Below the pieces are notes generated by a model that was not told the DNA's origin, searched no databases, and saw only the letters and a program-made list of their open reading frames with translations. Shown here piece by piece: positions 17,130-26,448 of a DNA stretch of 40,653 nucleotides. How positions within the stretch are numbered: the first letter of the stretch is position 1; every line of letters starts with the position of its first letter. A program made the translations under genes and the position numbers. The stretch comes from a virus, in the IMG/VR virus record IMGVR_UViG_3300044825_003312, positions 1-40,653 of that record; one strand, 5' to 3'.

Positions 17130-18968
17130 ATGGCAAACAACAAAATATCCTATACAGTACGAGATTACGAAAGTATTAGGATTGAACTCCAAAACTACGT
17201 AAGAACATATTATCCTGAATTGATTCAGGATTTCAATGATGCTTCGGTATTCTCAGTATTTTTGGATTTGAACGCCGCTGTCGCCGACAACCTTCACTAC
17301 CATATTGATAGAAGTATCCAAGAAACGGTTCTTCAATATGCACAACAAAGGTCGTCAATCTATAATATAGCAAGAACTTATGGATTAAAGATACCAGGTC
17401 AAAGACCTTCAGTATCTTTGGTAGACTTCTCAATTACTGTTCCTGCATTTGGAGACAAGGAGGACGAAAGATATTTGGGAACATTAACAAGAGGGTCTCA
17501 AGTCTTTGGTGCGGGTATTGTGTTTGAAACTCAATATGATGTGGATTTTGCATCACCGTATAATTCACAAGGTTTTCCCAATAGATTAAAGATTCCAAAC
17601 TTTGATGGAAATGGAAACCTTGTTAACTATACCATCACTAAAAGAGAACAAGTTGTTAATGGTCTAACAAAAGTTTTCAAAAGAGTAATCAATGCCAGTG
17701 ACGTAAAACCATTCTTTGAACTTTTCTTACCTGATAAGAATGTTCTTGGTGTTACGAGTGTTCTTCTTAAGAACGGAACTAACTATACCAACGTACCAAC
17801 TGCTGCAGAATTCTTGGGTGTTGAGAATAGATGGTATGAAGTTGATGCGTTAGCCGAAGATAGGATATTCATAGAAGACCCAACAAAAGTTTCAGACCAA
17901 CCAGGTGTAAAGGTTGGAAGATACATTCAAACGAACAACAGATTCATTACAGAGTTTACCCCCGAAGGTTTCATGAAAATGACATTCGGAGGTGGTTCAA
18001 CATCTGCTCAAGACCAATTGAATGCCTTTACCACTTTGGGATTACCTGTGACATTACAGACCATCCAAAACAATTTTTCTTTAGGTTCAACTCTTATTCC
18101 AAACACTACTTTGTTTGTTCAATATAGAGTTGGTGGTGGATTGGCAACAAACTTAGGAACAAATGTTATCAACCAAGTTGGTACCGTGACTTTCTTTGTT
18201 AATGGACCATCTCAGAATATTAACAATAGTGTTATTCAATCTTTGAGGTGTAATAACGTTACTGCGGCTATTGGAGGTGCAAATCCACCATCAGTTGAGG
18301 AAGTTAGAAATTATGTAACGTTTAACTTTGCAGCTCAAAAAAGAGCGGTAACAGTTAATGATTATGACTCTTTATTGAGAACAATGCCAGCACAATTTGG
18401 TGCACCTGCCAAGGTGGCTATAACCGAAAATAATAACAAGATTGTTATCAGTTTATTGTCATACGATACCTCAGGAAAATTAACACCAATTGTTTCGAAT
18501 ACATTGAGACAAAATGTTGCAAATTATTTGTCCAACTATAGAATGATGAATGACTATATTCAGGTTACATCTGCTGAAGTTCTTGATTTAGGAATCGAAA
18601 TTTCTGTGGTGTTAGATGCAACACAAAATTCAGGTCAAATTATTTCGGAGATTGTTAATAGAATCTCAGCTTACATGGACCCTCAGTTTAGACAACTTGG
18701 ACAAAATGTTTATTTATCAGAACTTAGAACAATTGTTCAACAACAAACAGGTGTAATTACCGTTGCGGATTTAGTAATCGAAAATAAAGTTGGGGGACAA
18801 TATTCTTCAGCTCAAACTTCGATGAGTTATTCTGACCCGGAACTAAGAATTATTCAACCTGTAGATGATACTTTATTTGCACAACCAAACCAAGCATATC
18901 AAGTAAGATTTCCTCAAAAGGACATCAAGGTTAAGGTCAAGAACTTCCAAAATGTTTCTTTTTCTTAA
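17130..18968 (+). CDS. Baseplate wedge protein gp6 (baseplate J family)
   Basis: Structural wedge protein that forms the inner baseplate ring and transmits the conformational change that fires the sheath. The N-terminus has the typical start of the family: a YTVRDYESIRIELQNYV helix followed by DFNDASVFSVFLDLNAAVADNL and a HIDRSIQETVL helix. The C-terminal half carries the J-like domain, with KRAVTVNDYDSLLRTMP and a ferredoxin-like strand set ending in VYLSELRTIVQQQTGV. Length 612 is close to T4 gp6 (660). No Cys-rich or repeat insert is present. The gene directly follows gp25, the conserved order of contractile tails. Confidence 0.8.
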   Translation: MANNKISYTVRDYESIRIELQNYVRTYYPELIQDFNDASVFSVFLDLNAAVADNLHYHIDRSIQETVLQYAQQRSSIYNIARTYGLKIPGQRPSVSLVDFSITVPAFGDKEDERYLGTLTRGSQVFGAGIVFETQYDVDFASPYNSQGFPNRLKIPNFDGNGNLVNYTITKREQVVNGLTKVFKRVINASDVKPFFELFLPDKNVLGVTSVLLKNGTNYTNVPTAAEFLGVENRWYEVDALAEDRIFIEDPTKVSDQPGVKVGRYIQTNNRFITEFTPEGFMKMTFGGGSTSAQDQLNAFTTLGLPVTLQTIQNNFSLGSTLIPNTTLFVQYRVGGGLATNLGTNVINQVGTVTFFVNGPSQNINNSVIQSLRCNNVTAAIGGANPPSVEEVRNYVTFNFAAQKRAVTVNDYDSLLRTMPAQFGAPAKVAITENNNKIVISLLSYDTSGKLTPIVSNTLRQNVANYLSNYRMMNDYIQVTSAEVLDLGIEISVVLDATQNSGQIISEIVNRISAYMDPQFRQLGQNVYLSELRTIVQQQTGVITVADLVIENKVGGQYSSAQTSMSYSDPELRIIQPVDDTLFAQPNQAYQVRFPQKDIKVKVKNFQNVSFS

Positions 18969-19012
18969 CACCTTTATTTAATTTTCCATCAGGGTATATT
19001 TTCTTTATGATA

Positions 19013-19036
19013 TTGGGTTTTCTAAGAAAAACCCAA
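19013..19036 (+). other. Intergenic hairpin without T-tract
   Basis: A 9-bp inverted repeat (TTGGGTTTT / AAAACCCAA) with a CTAAGA loop lies in the 95-bp gap between the gp6-like gene and the 1,619-residue gene. It is not followed by a T-run, so it is a poor terminator; a weak terminator, an RNA-processing site or an mRNA-stabilising hairpin are possible. The remaining gap is AT-rich. Confidence 0.5.
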
Positions 19037-19042
19037 AATAAC

Positions 19043-19049
19043 TATTTAT
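19043..19049 (+). promoter_or_regulatory. TATTTAT box, candidate late promoter
   Basis: TATTTAT ends 14 bp before the ATG of the 1,619-residue gene, just downstream of the intergenic hairpin. It belongs to the set of boxes found in gaps before structural genes. Confidence 0.3.
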
Positions 19050-19063
19050 TTGAAAAAGTCTGA

Positions 19064-22000
19064 ATGGGAAAATCTTACAGGATAAAAACTGACGTTGGTA
19101 TCAACAAATCTCTATCATTTGAGTTAGACCAAGATTTCGAATTCTTAGAAATTCTCTCCCTCCAGATTGGTCAAGCGGATGTTTACAACCGTGACTGTTC
19201 TCAATATGGGGTTGTTGTTGGTAGAGTGGTTGCAAATAGTGGACTCGGTGTACCAAACGTAAAGGTAACCATTTTTGTTCCTATTCTTGAAACTGATGCG
19301 GTTAACGAAGAAATTGTTGCGGTATATCCTTACGTAAATCCTGATGATAGAAATACCGATGGTTACAGATTTAACGTTCTTCCATATACCCCATCGTATA
19401 CAAACCATGCCGCCACAGGAACATTTCCCACAAGGGATGATATCTTGAAAGACCCACTCGTAGGAGAAATTTATGACAAGTATTACAAGTATACCGTAAA
19501 AACAAACGAGAGTGGGGACTATATGATTTTTGGTGTTCCTGTTGGGGTTCAAACAATTCTAATGGATTTAGATTTGAGTGATATCGGAGAATTTTCCTTA
19601 ACACCTCAAGATTTAATAAGAATGGGTAGAGCCACAGCTGAACAAGTTGCTGGTGACAGATTTTTATCCTCTCCTGACATTGATACTTTACCTCAAATTG
19701 TTTCATTGAGAAAACAATTCGAGGTTAGCCCATTTTGGGGTGACCCTTCACAGTGCCAAGCGGCAGTAAATCGTGTTGATTTTGATTTAAGAAGTGAGGC
19801 GAACATTGAGATATCCCCGTCTTCTGTCTTTATGGGTTCCATGTTTTCGACAATAGACAAATACAGAGTCAATGCACCGAGAATACAAACAAATATTCCA
19901 CCAAGTATTTTAAGCTCAGGTTGTAAACCTAAAGATAACTTTGGTAATCTATGTGAATTACAAGCAGGACCTGGTCAAATTTTAGCTATCAGACAAACTA
20001 TTTTCCAAGACAATCAGGGTAGACCTATTTTAGAGGAATACAGACTTGAAAATTCGGGTAACGTAATTGACGAAAATGGAACATGGTTGACTGAACTTCC
20101 AATGAACTTGGATTACGTAACAACAGCTGAAGACGGTACAAGAATTTTTAGTAATGACCCTACAGTCGGTATTCCCACAAAGGCAAAATACAGATTCAAA
20201 GTTAAATGGCAACAACCATCTTCAAATATTGAACAAGTTAAAAGACCGTATTATTTGTTACCAAACGTAAGGGAAATGGGTTGGGTTACGTCAACTTCGG
20301 ACCCAAACTATTCTAATAACACAACAATCCAAAGACAGTTAGCGAGTTCGTATTATTTTGGTTTAGATTGGACTGGGTATACACAAGGTTATTCAGGAGC
20401 ACTTCAAACAAGACGTGAGACAGAAATATTCAATTGTGAGGACACTTTCTACGAGTTCAATTACAATAAGGTTTACACTGTTTCATCTTTGATTGACCAA
20501 TACAAAAGAAATTTACCACCAGTATTTAGTCTTGGTGTTGGGGGTAGAGGTAGATTTGTTGGAATCAAAGAAATTGATGACAATGAATGTGCATCAACAG
20601 TTAACAAATTTCCTGTTAATGAAGGGTTCAAGAATTTTGACTTGATTTACTTTTTGTTTTCTTTGATTTTACAACTTTTCCAAGTCATTTTTCCTGTCAT
20701 AATTATTATCTATCAAATCGTAAATAAATTAACCCAACTATCTGTTGGTGGTTCTCAACTCAGAGGATTTGGTTTACCAATGTTGACTTATCCCGAGTGT
20801 CAGGGATGTTCTTGTGATAATTCGACTTATGCCTCTTCAACTACTTCTGAAGTTCTGACAACTTTTAGTCAACTGTCAAATGCAACTTATTATACAGAAG
20901 GTTTGTTAGCAACCAATCTACCTTATCAGTTTGATGACCAAAACCAAATATCAGAGGCAAACAAGAATGCCGTTGCTTTGGCTTTTTCACAAACAATTGG
21001 TACAAGGACTGCAAATTTTCAAGTCAGAGGTGAAGTAAGAACTACGGAGTCTGTGACTGTTGGTATTCCTGACCAATCAGCCAGTTTCAATACAAATTCC
21101 CTCAAACTATTTTCCTATTCTTATGACCTCCCTTTAGCTGAAAGAATTAATATCTTCAATGGAAGAAAGAAATTTTTTGATGGATTAAATAAAATTAGTG
21201 TTTCATTTGATAATCCCTCGAACACGACTGTAAGTCACTTTGACAATACTCTTACGTTTCTTTCAGAACAAAATTATGCTCCGGGAACTTTACTTACTTT
21301 TGTGAATCCAATTAGTAGTAGAGACCCGAATTATTTTTATCCTGAACCTTTAGGTGGAACTTTACTAAAACAAGGGATTACTGGAACCACAAAACTTCCA
21401 AATGGAGGTACGGTACAAGTAAGGTATGCAACTAGCCAAACTACTCAATCTGCACCAATAAGTTATTTGTTGAGTCAAGGTTCTGATATAACCAATTACA
21501 ACTTTCCGATGGACATTGAATATTACCAAGTTTTAACTGGTATGACAATTTCACAAGCAAGACAAATTTGGAATACTTCATCACCTGTTGGAAGTTTACC
21601 TAATATTTTACAGTCAGATGTTGAAGTTTTATACTCATCAAGAGATGTTATTGTGAACTGGAGAAATCCCATAACAAATGGGTTTGTTGCTGACTACAAT
21701 TATGAAGATATTTTCAACAATTTTGAGAACCAATACATTATAATTTTACAAAGAGGTGTTGACCCATACTCACCTCTGTATAAAAACAAGTATGGGGTAG
21801 GTAAGTTATTTGGTTACACGAATGAAAACGCAATCACATTTACTGCGGAAACAAGATTAAATGTGCCAATTCAAAGTGTACCATCGGGAGGTAATTCAGT
21901 TCAAAATCACAAGGTTCAAAATAATATTTACAACTCGTCATACTTCTTTGAGGCGGGTACAGGATTCTCTTCATTTACGACTTACAACACGGGTTATTTC

Positions 22001-23923
22001 AGTGCAATTGATGCAACACTAGATTTTAATAACTACAGAATCAAAAACACTAACACTAGTACCTTACAACCCATGGGGTCTGTTGCATTCCTTTTTAATC
22101 GACCAACTATTAATGGAGTAACGTGTATGACAAGTGTGTCCGCAAACAATGCGTTTGTTGGTACGGGTATAGGAACTAACACTCCTCCTGCAAAGTATAT
22201 TTCATCGGATGATTTATCGGGTGTAAGCTATTATTACATGAGAGACTTACCGGGTAATGGACCGAATGATGTTGAAATAGACTATTTTAGTCTTGCTTTA
22301 TTACCAGAATTCACGGGTACGGGACAAACATCGATTACTAGTAAAGTCAACAATATTATGAGGAGTGATAGACTACCTATTTCTGATTTATGGACGGGAG
22401 ATTGGGAGAGTATTGTTCCATTATTTCAACAATATGCTGGGTTCCAAGTTTATGAAATAATTCCTGGTAGTGCTACTTTAACTGCTCAACAATACAATAC
22501 GGGTGCTAGTACAGTAAGTCCTGACATTGAAGATTTACCGGCTCAATCTAACGTAGTAGACACATTCGATTGTAACAGTATGGTTAGTTTGTATTGTTAT
22601 AGTGGAGAAGGTTCTACCTTTGGAGTTTCAACTAATTGTAGTAACAACGATTATGTTGAAAACGGGTGTTATAGATTCGGTAAAGACCAAGGTTCATTAT
22701 CAGAAAACATTGAGAGAGACCTCAGAGCATTCTCTGAATGGTCCCTTAGATATAGATTGTTCTATGCGTTGTGTAGGGGAATACTGTCTCAAACATTTAC
22801 AAACAACTGGGTGAATGGAAGTTTGTTTGCCTTCCCAATTCAAATCAAACCAATTTACGGTGCAAATAATCAATTAGCGGATGTTCTTTATTGTAAAGAT
22901 TTAGTTTTTTATGATGATGAAACTAACAATTATTATTATAGAAGTAGTCCTTACAACTTCTCAACAAGTCAGTTTATTGGAAGAACTGCTCAAGCATTGA
23001 CGGGTTCTCTGAATACAAAAAATTTATTGTACCCAACCACCTTAATAAATTTAGGACCTAAGAGTCAAATATTTGCTGAGTTATCCCTGAACCCTTCGGA
23101 TAGTGGGTATGTTGTAAACCAATTAACACCCACAAGTTATGGAGACCAATCTGATTTGGTTAATCTATACGTTATTTCGAGAGTTTCATCTTCGAGATTT
23201 TTCACTTTATACCTACTTCCAACGTACAACGCTTTAGGTTCAACAGTATTAGCGAATTTGGCAATTGATTCTTTCTTCTCAAGACCTGGAGAAAGAGTTG
23301 ATGGTGACTTAGCACAGTTGATGTCAATAAACTCAGAATTTGGTGTAATCAAGTTTTCACCTGAAACTTATTCAAATGCACCTAATGACCCTGACAATCC
23401 AATTTATTATTTGTCAAATCCAAATGGTGAAATGACTTTAGGTGTATTCTTCTCATCTACAACTGAAGATTTACAATATAAAGATTTTATTTCACCTGGA
23501 AGAATTTTATTTAGACCCTCACCAACTGCAAACGCTTTCCCATATGTTTATGGTATCAAATCTCAAAAAGTTCCATTCTATAGATGGAAAACAAATCCAC
23601 CTGCTAATTTGCCTAATATTTTTGGTAGTCAATCAAATAACTGGGAAACTGCAACGACAGGAATTTTTGCAGATTACTATCAAAATTTAGACAGAACAAG
23701 ACAGGCACAGCCAACTTACTTTATTGGTTCAAACTCCCAACTTAACGACACATTCGCTAGAGGTTATATTTGGAATGCTGACAACAATGGGAACGTAAGT
23801 ATTAATAATGGAAATTACCCATCAACTTTCTTGGTTGGTGCACCAAACCATTTCTATTTTGGTTTGATAAACGGGGCAACAGCTCTTGACAGATTTAAGA
23901 GTTTCTATTTATCCGATGAGTGA
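19064..23923 (+). CDS. Large virion protein with Ig-like N-terminus and membrane-like helix, 1,619 aa
   Basis: Probably a baseplate or tail protein; by gene order it occupies the slot of T4 gp7, which follows gp6, but no direct similarity can be claimed. Residues about 46-178 look like a carboxypeptidase-regulatory/Ig-type beta sandwich (GRVVANSGLGVPNVKVTIFVP and ESGDYMIFGVPVG). Residues 527-553 form an uninterrupted hydrophobic helix (FLFSLILQLFQVIFPVIIII), followed by a Cys-rich turn (CQGCSC). The rest is beta-rich with many Asn/Tyr and no recognisable catalytic motif. There is no signal peptide. A membrane-type helix inside a large soluble virion protein is unusual. Its last 8 bp overlap the start of the next gene. 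Confidence 0.6.
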   Translation: MGKSYRIKTDVGINKSLSFELDQDFEFLEILSLQIGQADVYNRDCSQYGVVVGRVVANSGLGVPNVKVTIFVPILETDAVNEEIVAVYPYVNPDDRNTDGYRFNVLPYTPSYTNHAATGTFPTRDDILKDPLVGEIYDKYYKYTVKTNESGDYMIFGVPVGVQTILMDLDLSDIGEFSLTPQDLIRMGRATAEQVAGDRFLSSPDIDTLPQIVSLRKQFEVSPFWGDPSQCQAAVNRVDFDLRSEANIEISPSSVFMGSMFSTIDKYRVNAPRIQTNIPPSILSSGCKPKDNFGNLCELQAGPGQILAIRQTIFQDNQGRPILEEYRLENSGNVIDENGTWLTELPMNLDYVTTAEDGTRIFSNDPTVGIPTKAKYRFKVKWQQPSSNIEQVKRPYYLLPNVREMGWVTSTSDPNYSNNTTIQRQLASSYYFGLDWTGYTQGYSGALQTRRETEIFNCEDTFYEFNYNKVYTVSSLIDQYKRNLPPVFSLGVGGRGRFVGIKEIDDNECASTVNKFPVNEGFKNFDLIYFLFSLILQLFQVIFPVIIIIYQIVNKLTQLSVGGSQLRGFGLPMLTYPECQGCSCDNSTYASSTTSEVLTTFSQLSNATYYTEGLLATNLPYQFDDQNQISEANKNAVALAFSQTIGTRTANFQVRGEVRTTESVTVGIPDQSASFNTNSLKLFSYSYDLPLAERINIFNGRKKFFDGLNKISVSFDNPSNTTVSHFDNTLTFLSEQNYAPGTLLTFVNPISSRDPNYFYPEPLGGTLLKQGITGTTKLPNGGTVQVRYATSQTTQSAPISYLLSQGSDITNYNFPMDIEYYQVLTGMTISQARQIWNTSSPVGSLPNILQSDVEVLYSSRDVIVNWRNPITNGFVADYNYEDIFNNFENQYIIILQRGVDPYSPLYKNKYGVGKLFGYTNENAITFTAETRLNVPIQSVPSGGNSVQNHKVQNNIYNSSYFFEAGTGFSSFTTYNTGYFSAIDATLDFNNYRIKNTNTSTLQPMGSVAFLFNRPTINGVTCMTSVSANNAFVGTGIGTNTPPAKYISSDDLSGVSYYYMRDLPGNGPNDVEIDYFSLALLPEFTGTGQTSITSKVNNIMRSDRLPISDLWTGDWESIVPLFQQYAGFQVYEIIPGSATLTAQQYNTGASTVSPDIEDLPAQSNVVDTFDCNSMVSLYCYSGEGSTFGVSTNCSNNDYVENGCYRFGKDQGSLSENIERDLRAFSEWSLRYRLFYALCRGILSQTFTNNWVNGSLFAFPIQIKPIYGANNQLADVLYCKDLVFYDDETNNYYYRSSPYNFSTSQFIGRTAQALTGSLNTKNLLYPTTLINLGPKSQIFAELSLNPSDSGYVVNQLTPTSYGDQSDLVNLYVISRVSSSRFFTLYLLPTYNALGSTVLANLAIDSFFSRPGERVDGDLAQLMSINSEFGVIKFSPETYSNAPNDPDNPIYYLSNPNGEMTLGVFFSSTTEDLQYKDFISPGRILFRPSPTANAFPYVYGIKSQKVPFYRWKTNPPANLPNIFGSQSNNWETATTGIFADYYQNLDRTRQAQPTYFIGSNSQLNDTFARGYIWNADNNGNVSINNGNYPSTFLVGAPNHFYFGLINGATALDRFKSFYLSDE

Positions 23924-25610
23924 TTTTACAATAATACCCTCTTCTTTACAGTATAAGTCGGCACCAACTGTTGACCAACAAGTGAACATTTCTCTTGAAG
24001 AAAAACAAGAGGAAATGGTTCAGTTTGTACGTAACACTACCCTCAACCTACAACAACTTTATACTGACGAAAGACAAGCGAGCCAAAATTTCAGACCAAC
24101 TTTCAAAGTTAACTTTATTTACGACAATACTCTAACAGGTACTACAGAATATTCTCCTTTTAAAGATTTCTTATACTACGTAGAACCCATACAATCAAAA
24201 GTAAGTGGGGTTTGGAAAGGTTATCCACAGTATTATGAATTTGATTTTTTCAGACCAAACGTTTCAGACGGGCATATCAATTATGTTCCTAAGAGTGCTT
24301 ACACTTACAACTGGACATATTACATTACCTACCCATATCAGAATGACTATACCAAGCAACTTCAAGTTAATATTGAAAACAAAACAGTAAATTGGGTTGC
24401 TCAAGATGGTATTCCATTTGTAATATCGAACTCTTCAGAGGGGGGACTTAATACAATTTCATTTCAGTGTCCTGTACCTCATGGTCTGACTGCAAATGAA
24501 TTTGTTGAGTTATCATTTGATTACGAGGGACAATTTTTGTTTGACGTATTATCTTTGGGAAATCAAAACTATGGTAGTAGTGATTATGTTTTCAACATCC
24601 AAAATTTAGGTTATACGGGAAACACATTCTTCAATGGTAGAACGGGTACTTTTAGAAGAGTTGTAGAAGCCGATAACCCTATTGAAACTCGTTCAAAATA
24701 TTACATTCGTCAACATAGAGTTCTCAAAAATCAAAACGATATTGAGGTGACTAAAACAGGATTCGAATTAAATGCACTTCAAAACGAAAAAAAGTTAGAG
24801 TTTAGTTCCATAACACCAAATAATGTTACTAGAATTTCTCAGAAAACAAGTTCATTGAACTATGATTTCACTCTTTCTGAAGATTTGGTTTTGACAGGAC
24901 TTACTAATAATTTGAAACAGGAAATCAATGAAATCTTTTTAACAGTTGTAAATAAAGGTTACAGTGGATATTTTAACCAACCTTTCAATGGGACCGGTTT
25001 GAAACAGGGTTGGTTGTTCAATATTAATAAAGATGTTAGTGCTTGGTGGGATGATAATAACCTTTTATCTAACACAAACATTGGATTTTTGTCTTACAAC
25101 AAAACTACCAACAGAACCTACACTTTTTACTACAACCGAGTATTGAATCAAGGAGATATTCTTGACGGTGACTTTTGTGAGTTCAATGATTACTACCAAG
25201 TGGAACGAGTTGTTTCACCCTACGTACAAAAAATTAAGTTTAATCAAAACATTTTTGCTACGGTAAATCAACCTAATTCGAACCCCCAAGGTTACTATTA
25301 TTTCCCCCATCTTCCGATGACTTTGAAATATTACTCTAACTATGTTGAGACTGCACCTGCAACTCAGGTGGAGAACATTCCTTCTTGGGCGTATTTTTCA
25401 GAGACAGACCAAGAGTTTCGTTGGAGGGAACCTTATTTATATGGTGAGTTCGACAACTTGGATAGGGGCGTTAACTACCCATATTTGAATCAGGCTCATT
25501 ATCCTTTTGAAAATAGTTTCTTCAGATTAATTCCTGAGGGAAGTAACTATCAAGCCGTTCCATTCGGAGTAAACTTAGACATTCAACCAATCATCGATGA
25601 CTGTGAATAA
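23916..25610 (+). CDS. Uncharacterised virion protein, 564 aa (gp8 slot)
   Basis: No family recognised. The start is the ATG at 23916, which overlaps the end of the preceding gene by 8 bp; a TTG 30 bp upstream is in frame but adds only an out-of-context tail. Residues 1-60 contain a helical stretch with many Gln/Glu (EEKQEEMVQFVRNTTLNLQQLY); the rest is beta-rich with abundant Tyr, Asn and Trp, as in wedge and fibre-attachment proteins. No Cys-rich module, signal peptide or membrane helix. It is third in line after gp6, the place of T4 gp8, but the size (T4 gp8 is 334) and sequence do not allow that name. Confidence 0.6.
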   Translation: MSDFTIIPSSLQYKSAPTVDQQVNISLEEKQEEMVQFVRNTTLNLQQLYTDERQASQNFRPTFKVNFIYDNTLTGTTEYSPFKDFLYYVEPIQSKVSGVWKGYPQYYEFDFFRPNVSDGHINYVPKSAYTYNWTYYITYPYQNDYTKQLQVNIENKTVNWVAQDGIPFVISNSSEGGLNTISFQCPVPHGLTANEFVELSFDYEGQFLFDVLSLGNQNYGSSDYVFNIQNLGYTGNTFFNGRTGTFRRVVEADNPIETRSKYYIRQHRVLKNQNDIEVTKTGFELNALQNEKKLEFSSITPNNVTRISQKTSSLNYDFTLSEDLVLTGLTNNLKQEINEIFLTVVNKGYSGYFNQPFNGTGLKQGWLFNINKDVSAWWDDNNLLSNTNIGFLSYNKTTNRTYTFYYNRVLNQGDILDGDFCEFNDYYQVERVVSPYVQKIKFNQNIFATVNQPNSNPQGYYYFPHLPMTLKYYSNYVETAPATQVENIPSWAYFSETDQEFRWREPYLYGEFDNLDRGVNYPYLNQAHYPFENSFFRLIPEGSNYQAVPFGVNLDIQPIIDDCE

Positions 25611-26448
25611 AATTCAATTGACCATACCACGTAATCAGGACCGAGTAATTCAGATTCCTGTGATGTTGGATTGGGATTTGTTGGACCCCGAGAATGAGAT
25701 TACTGCGATTGAAAACAAAATCACTGCTGAGGTTGCGGGTAGACCAATTGATTTTGAGACTGACCGTTTTTCTCATTCAGGACATACAAGACCTATTCAA
25801 AGGTCGGTAAATCAAAATCCTGTTCCGGTACCTGGTTCCCCTGATATTATTACCGACATCAACTACGAGTTCAGATTCTTTTCGGGGGGTAGTGTAAACG
25901 GTCAGAGTTCGGTATCTAATTGGGTTTTGGATTACAGGGCTTTGGGATTCAACACGGATGAGGTCTATTACTTTTCCAACGGGTTTAAGAATAGTTTTTT
26001 CAAGTTGGATTTTTATGATACTCCTGTTGAGAGTGACCAAACAAACTATTTGACAATTATTTTACCGACAACTCAAGGGGAAAGAATGCCTGCGGTTATG
26101 CAGGGTACCAATGTGACAATCAAAAAACCTCAGTACAAATTGGATTGGGTTGGTGATAGAAAGGGGTATTTCATCTATTGGGTGAAGACAAGAACGTATG
26201 TTAATATCAATACGTTTTATATGTCGTGTAAGTTTTGGGATGCCAAGACGGGTACTTTTATTCGTATGATTAACCGTCCACAAGCCCTTCAAGTAACTAA
26301 TAGTTTTTCACCAAACCAAGTGTTTAACTTTTACTACCAAGTAGTTTTGGATTACCCAACTCAAACTTATACGGTTTACGACACAATCAGTTTTGAAAGG
26401 GTGGGGACAAGTGTTCCCATAAAATGGTATGAATACGTTACCCCATGA
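25597..26448 (+). CDS. Uncharacterised virion protein, 283 aa
   Basis: Not recognised. The product is soluble, beta-rich and aromatic, with regularly spaced strands (KIQLTIPRNQDRVIQIPVML, YEFRFFSGGSV, YKLDWVGDRKGYFIYWV, YTVYDTISFERVG). It has a single Cys and no catalytic motif. Its start overlaps the preceding gene by 14 bp and its stop overlaps the next by 4 bp (ATGA), so the three genes are probably translated as a coupled set. Position between wedge-type genes and the tail-protein-I-like gene suggests a baseplate-periphery component. Confidence 0.6.
   Translation: MTVNKIQLTIPRNQDRVIQIPVMLDWDLLDPENEITAIENKITAEVAGRPIDFETDRFSHSGHTRPIQRSVNQNPVPVPGSPDIITDINYEFRFFSGGSVNGQSSVSNWVLDYRALGFNTDEVYYFSNGFKNSFFKLDFYDTPVESDQTNYLTIILPTTQGERMPAVMQGTNVTIKKPQYKLDWVGDRKGYFIYWVKTRTYVNINTFYMSCKFWDAKTGTFIRMINRPQALQVTNSFSPNQVFNFYYQVVLDYPTQTYTVYDTISFERVGTSVPIKWYEYVTP

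Noticed and set aside
19007-19063. An 18-codon open frame ending directly before the 1,619-residue gene
   Set aside because: It runs through the intergenic hairpin and the TATTTAT box and has no recognisable feature. A leader peptide cannot be excluded, but chance is the simpler explanation.
23886-23915. TTG start extending the 564-residue protein by 10 residues
   Set aside because: The ATG at 23916 gives a normal short overlap with the preceding gene; the extension is inside the upstream coding sequence and has no support.
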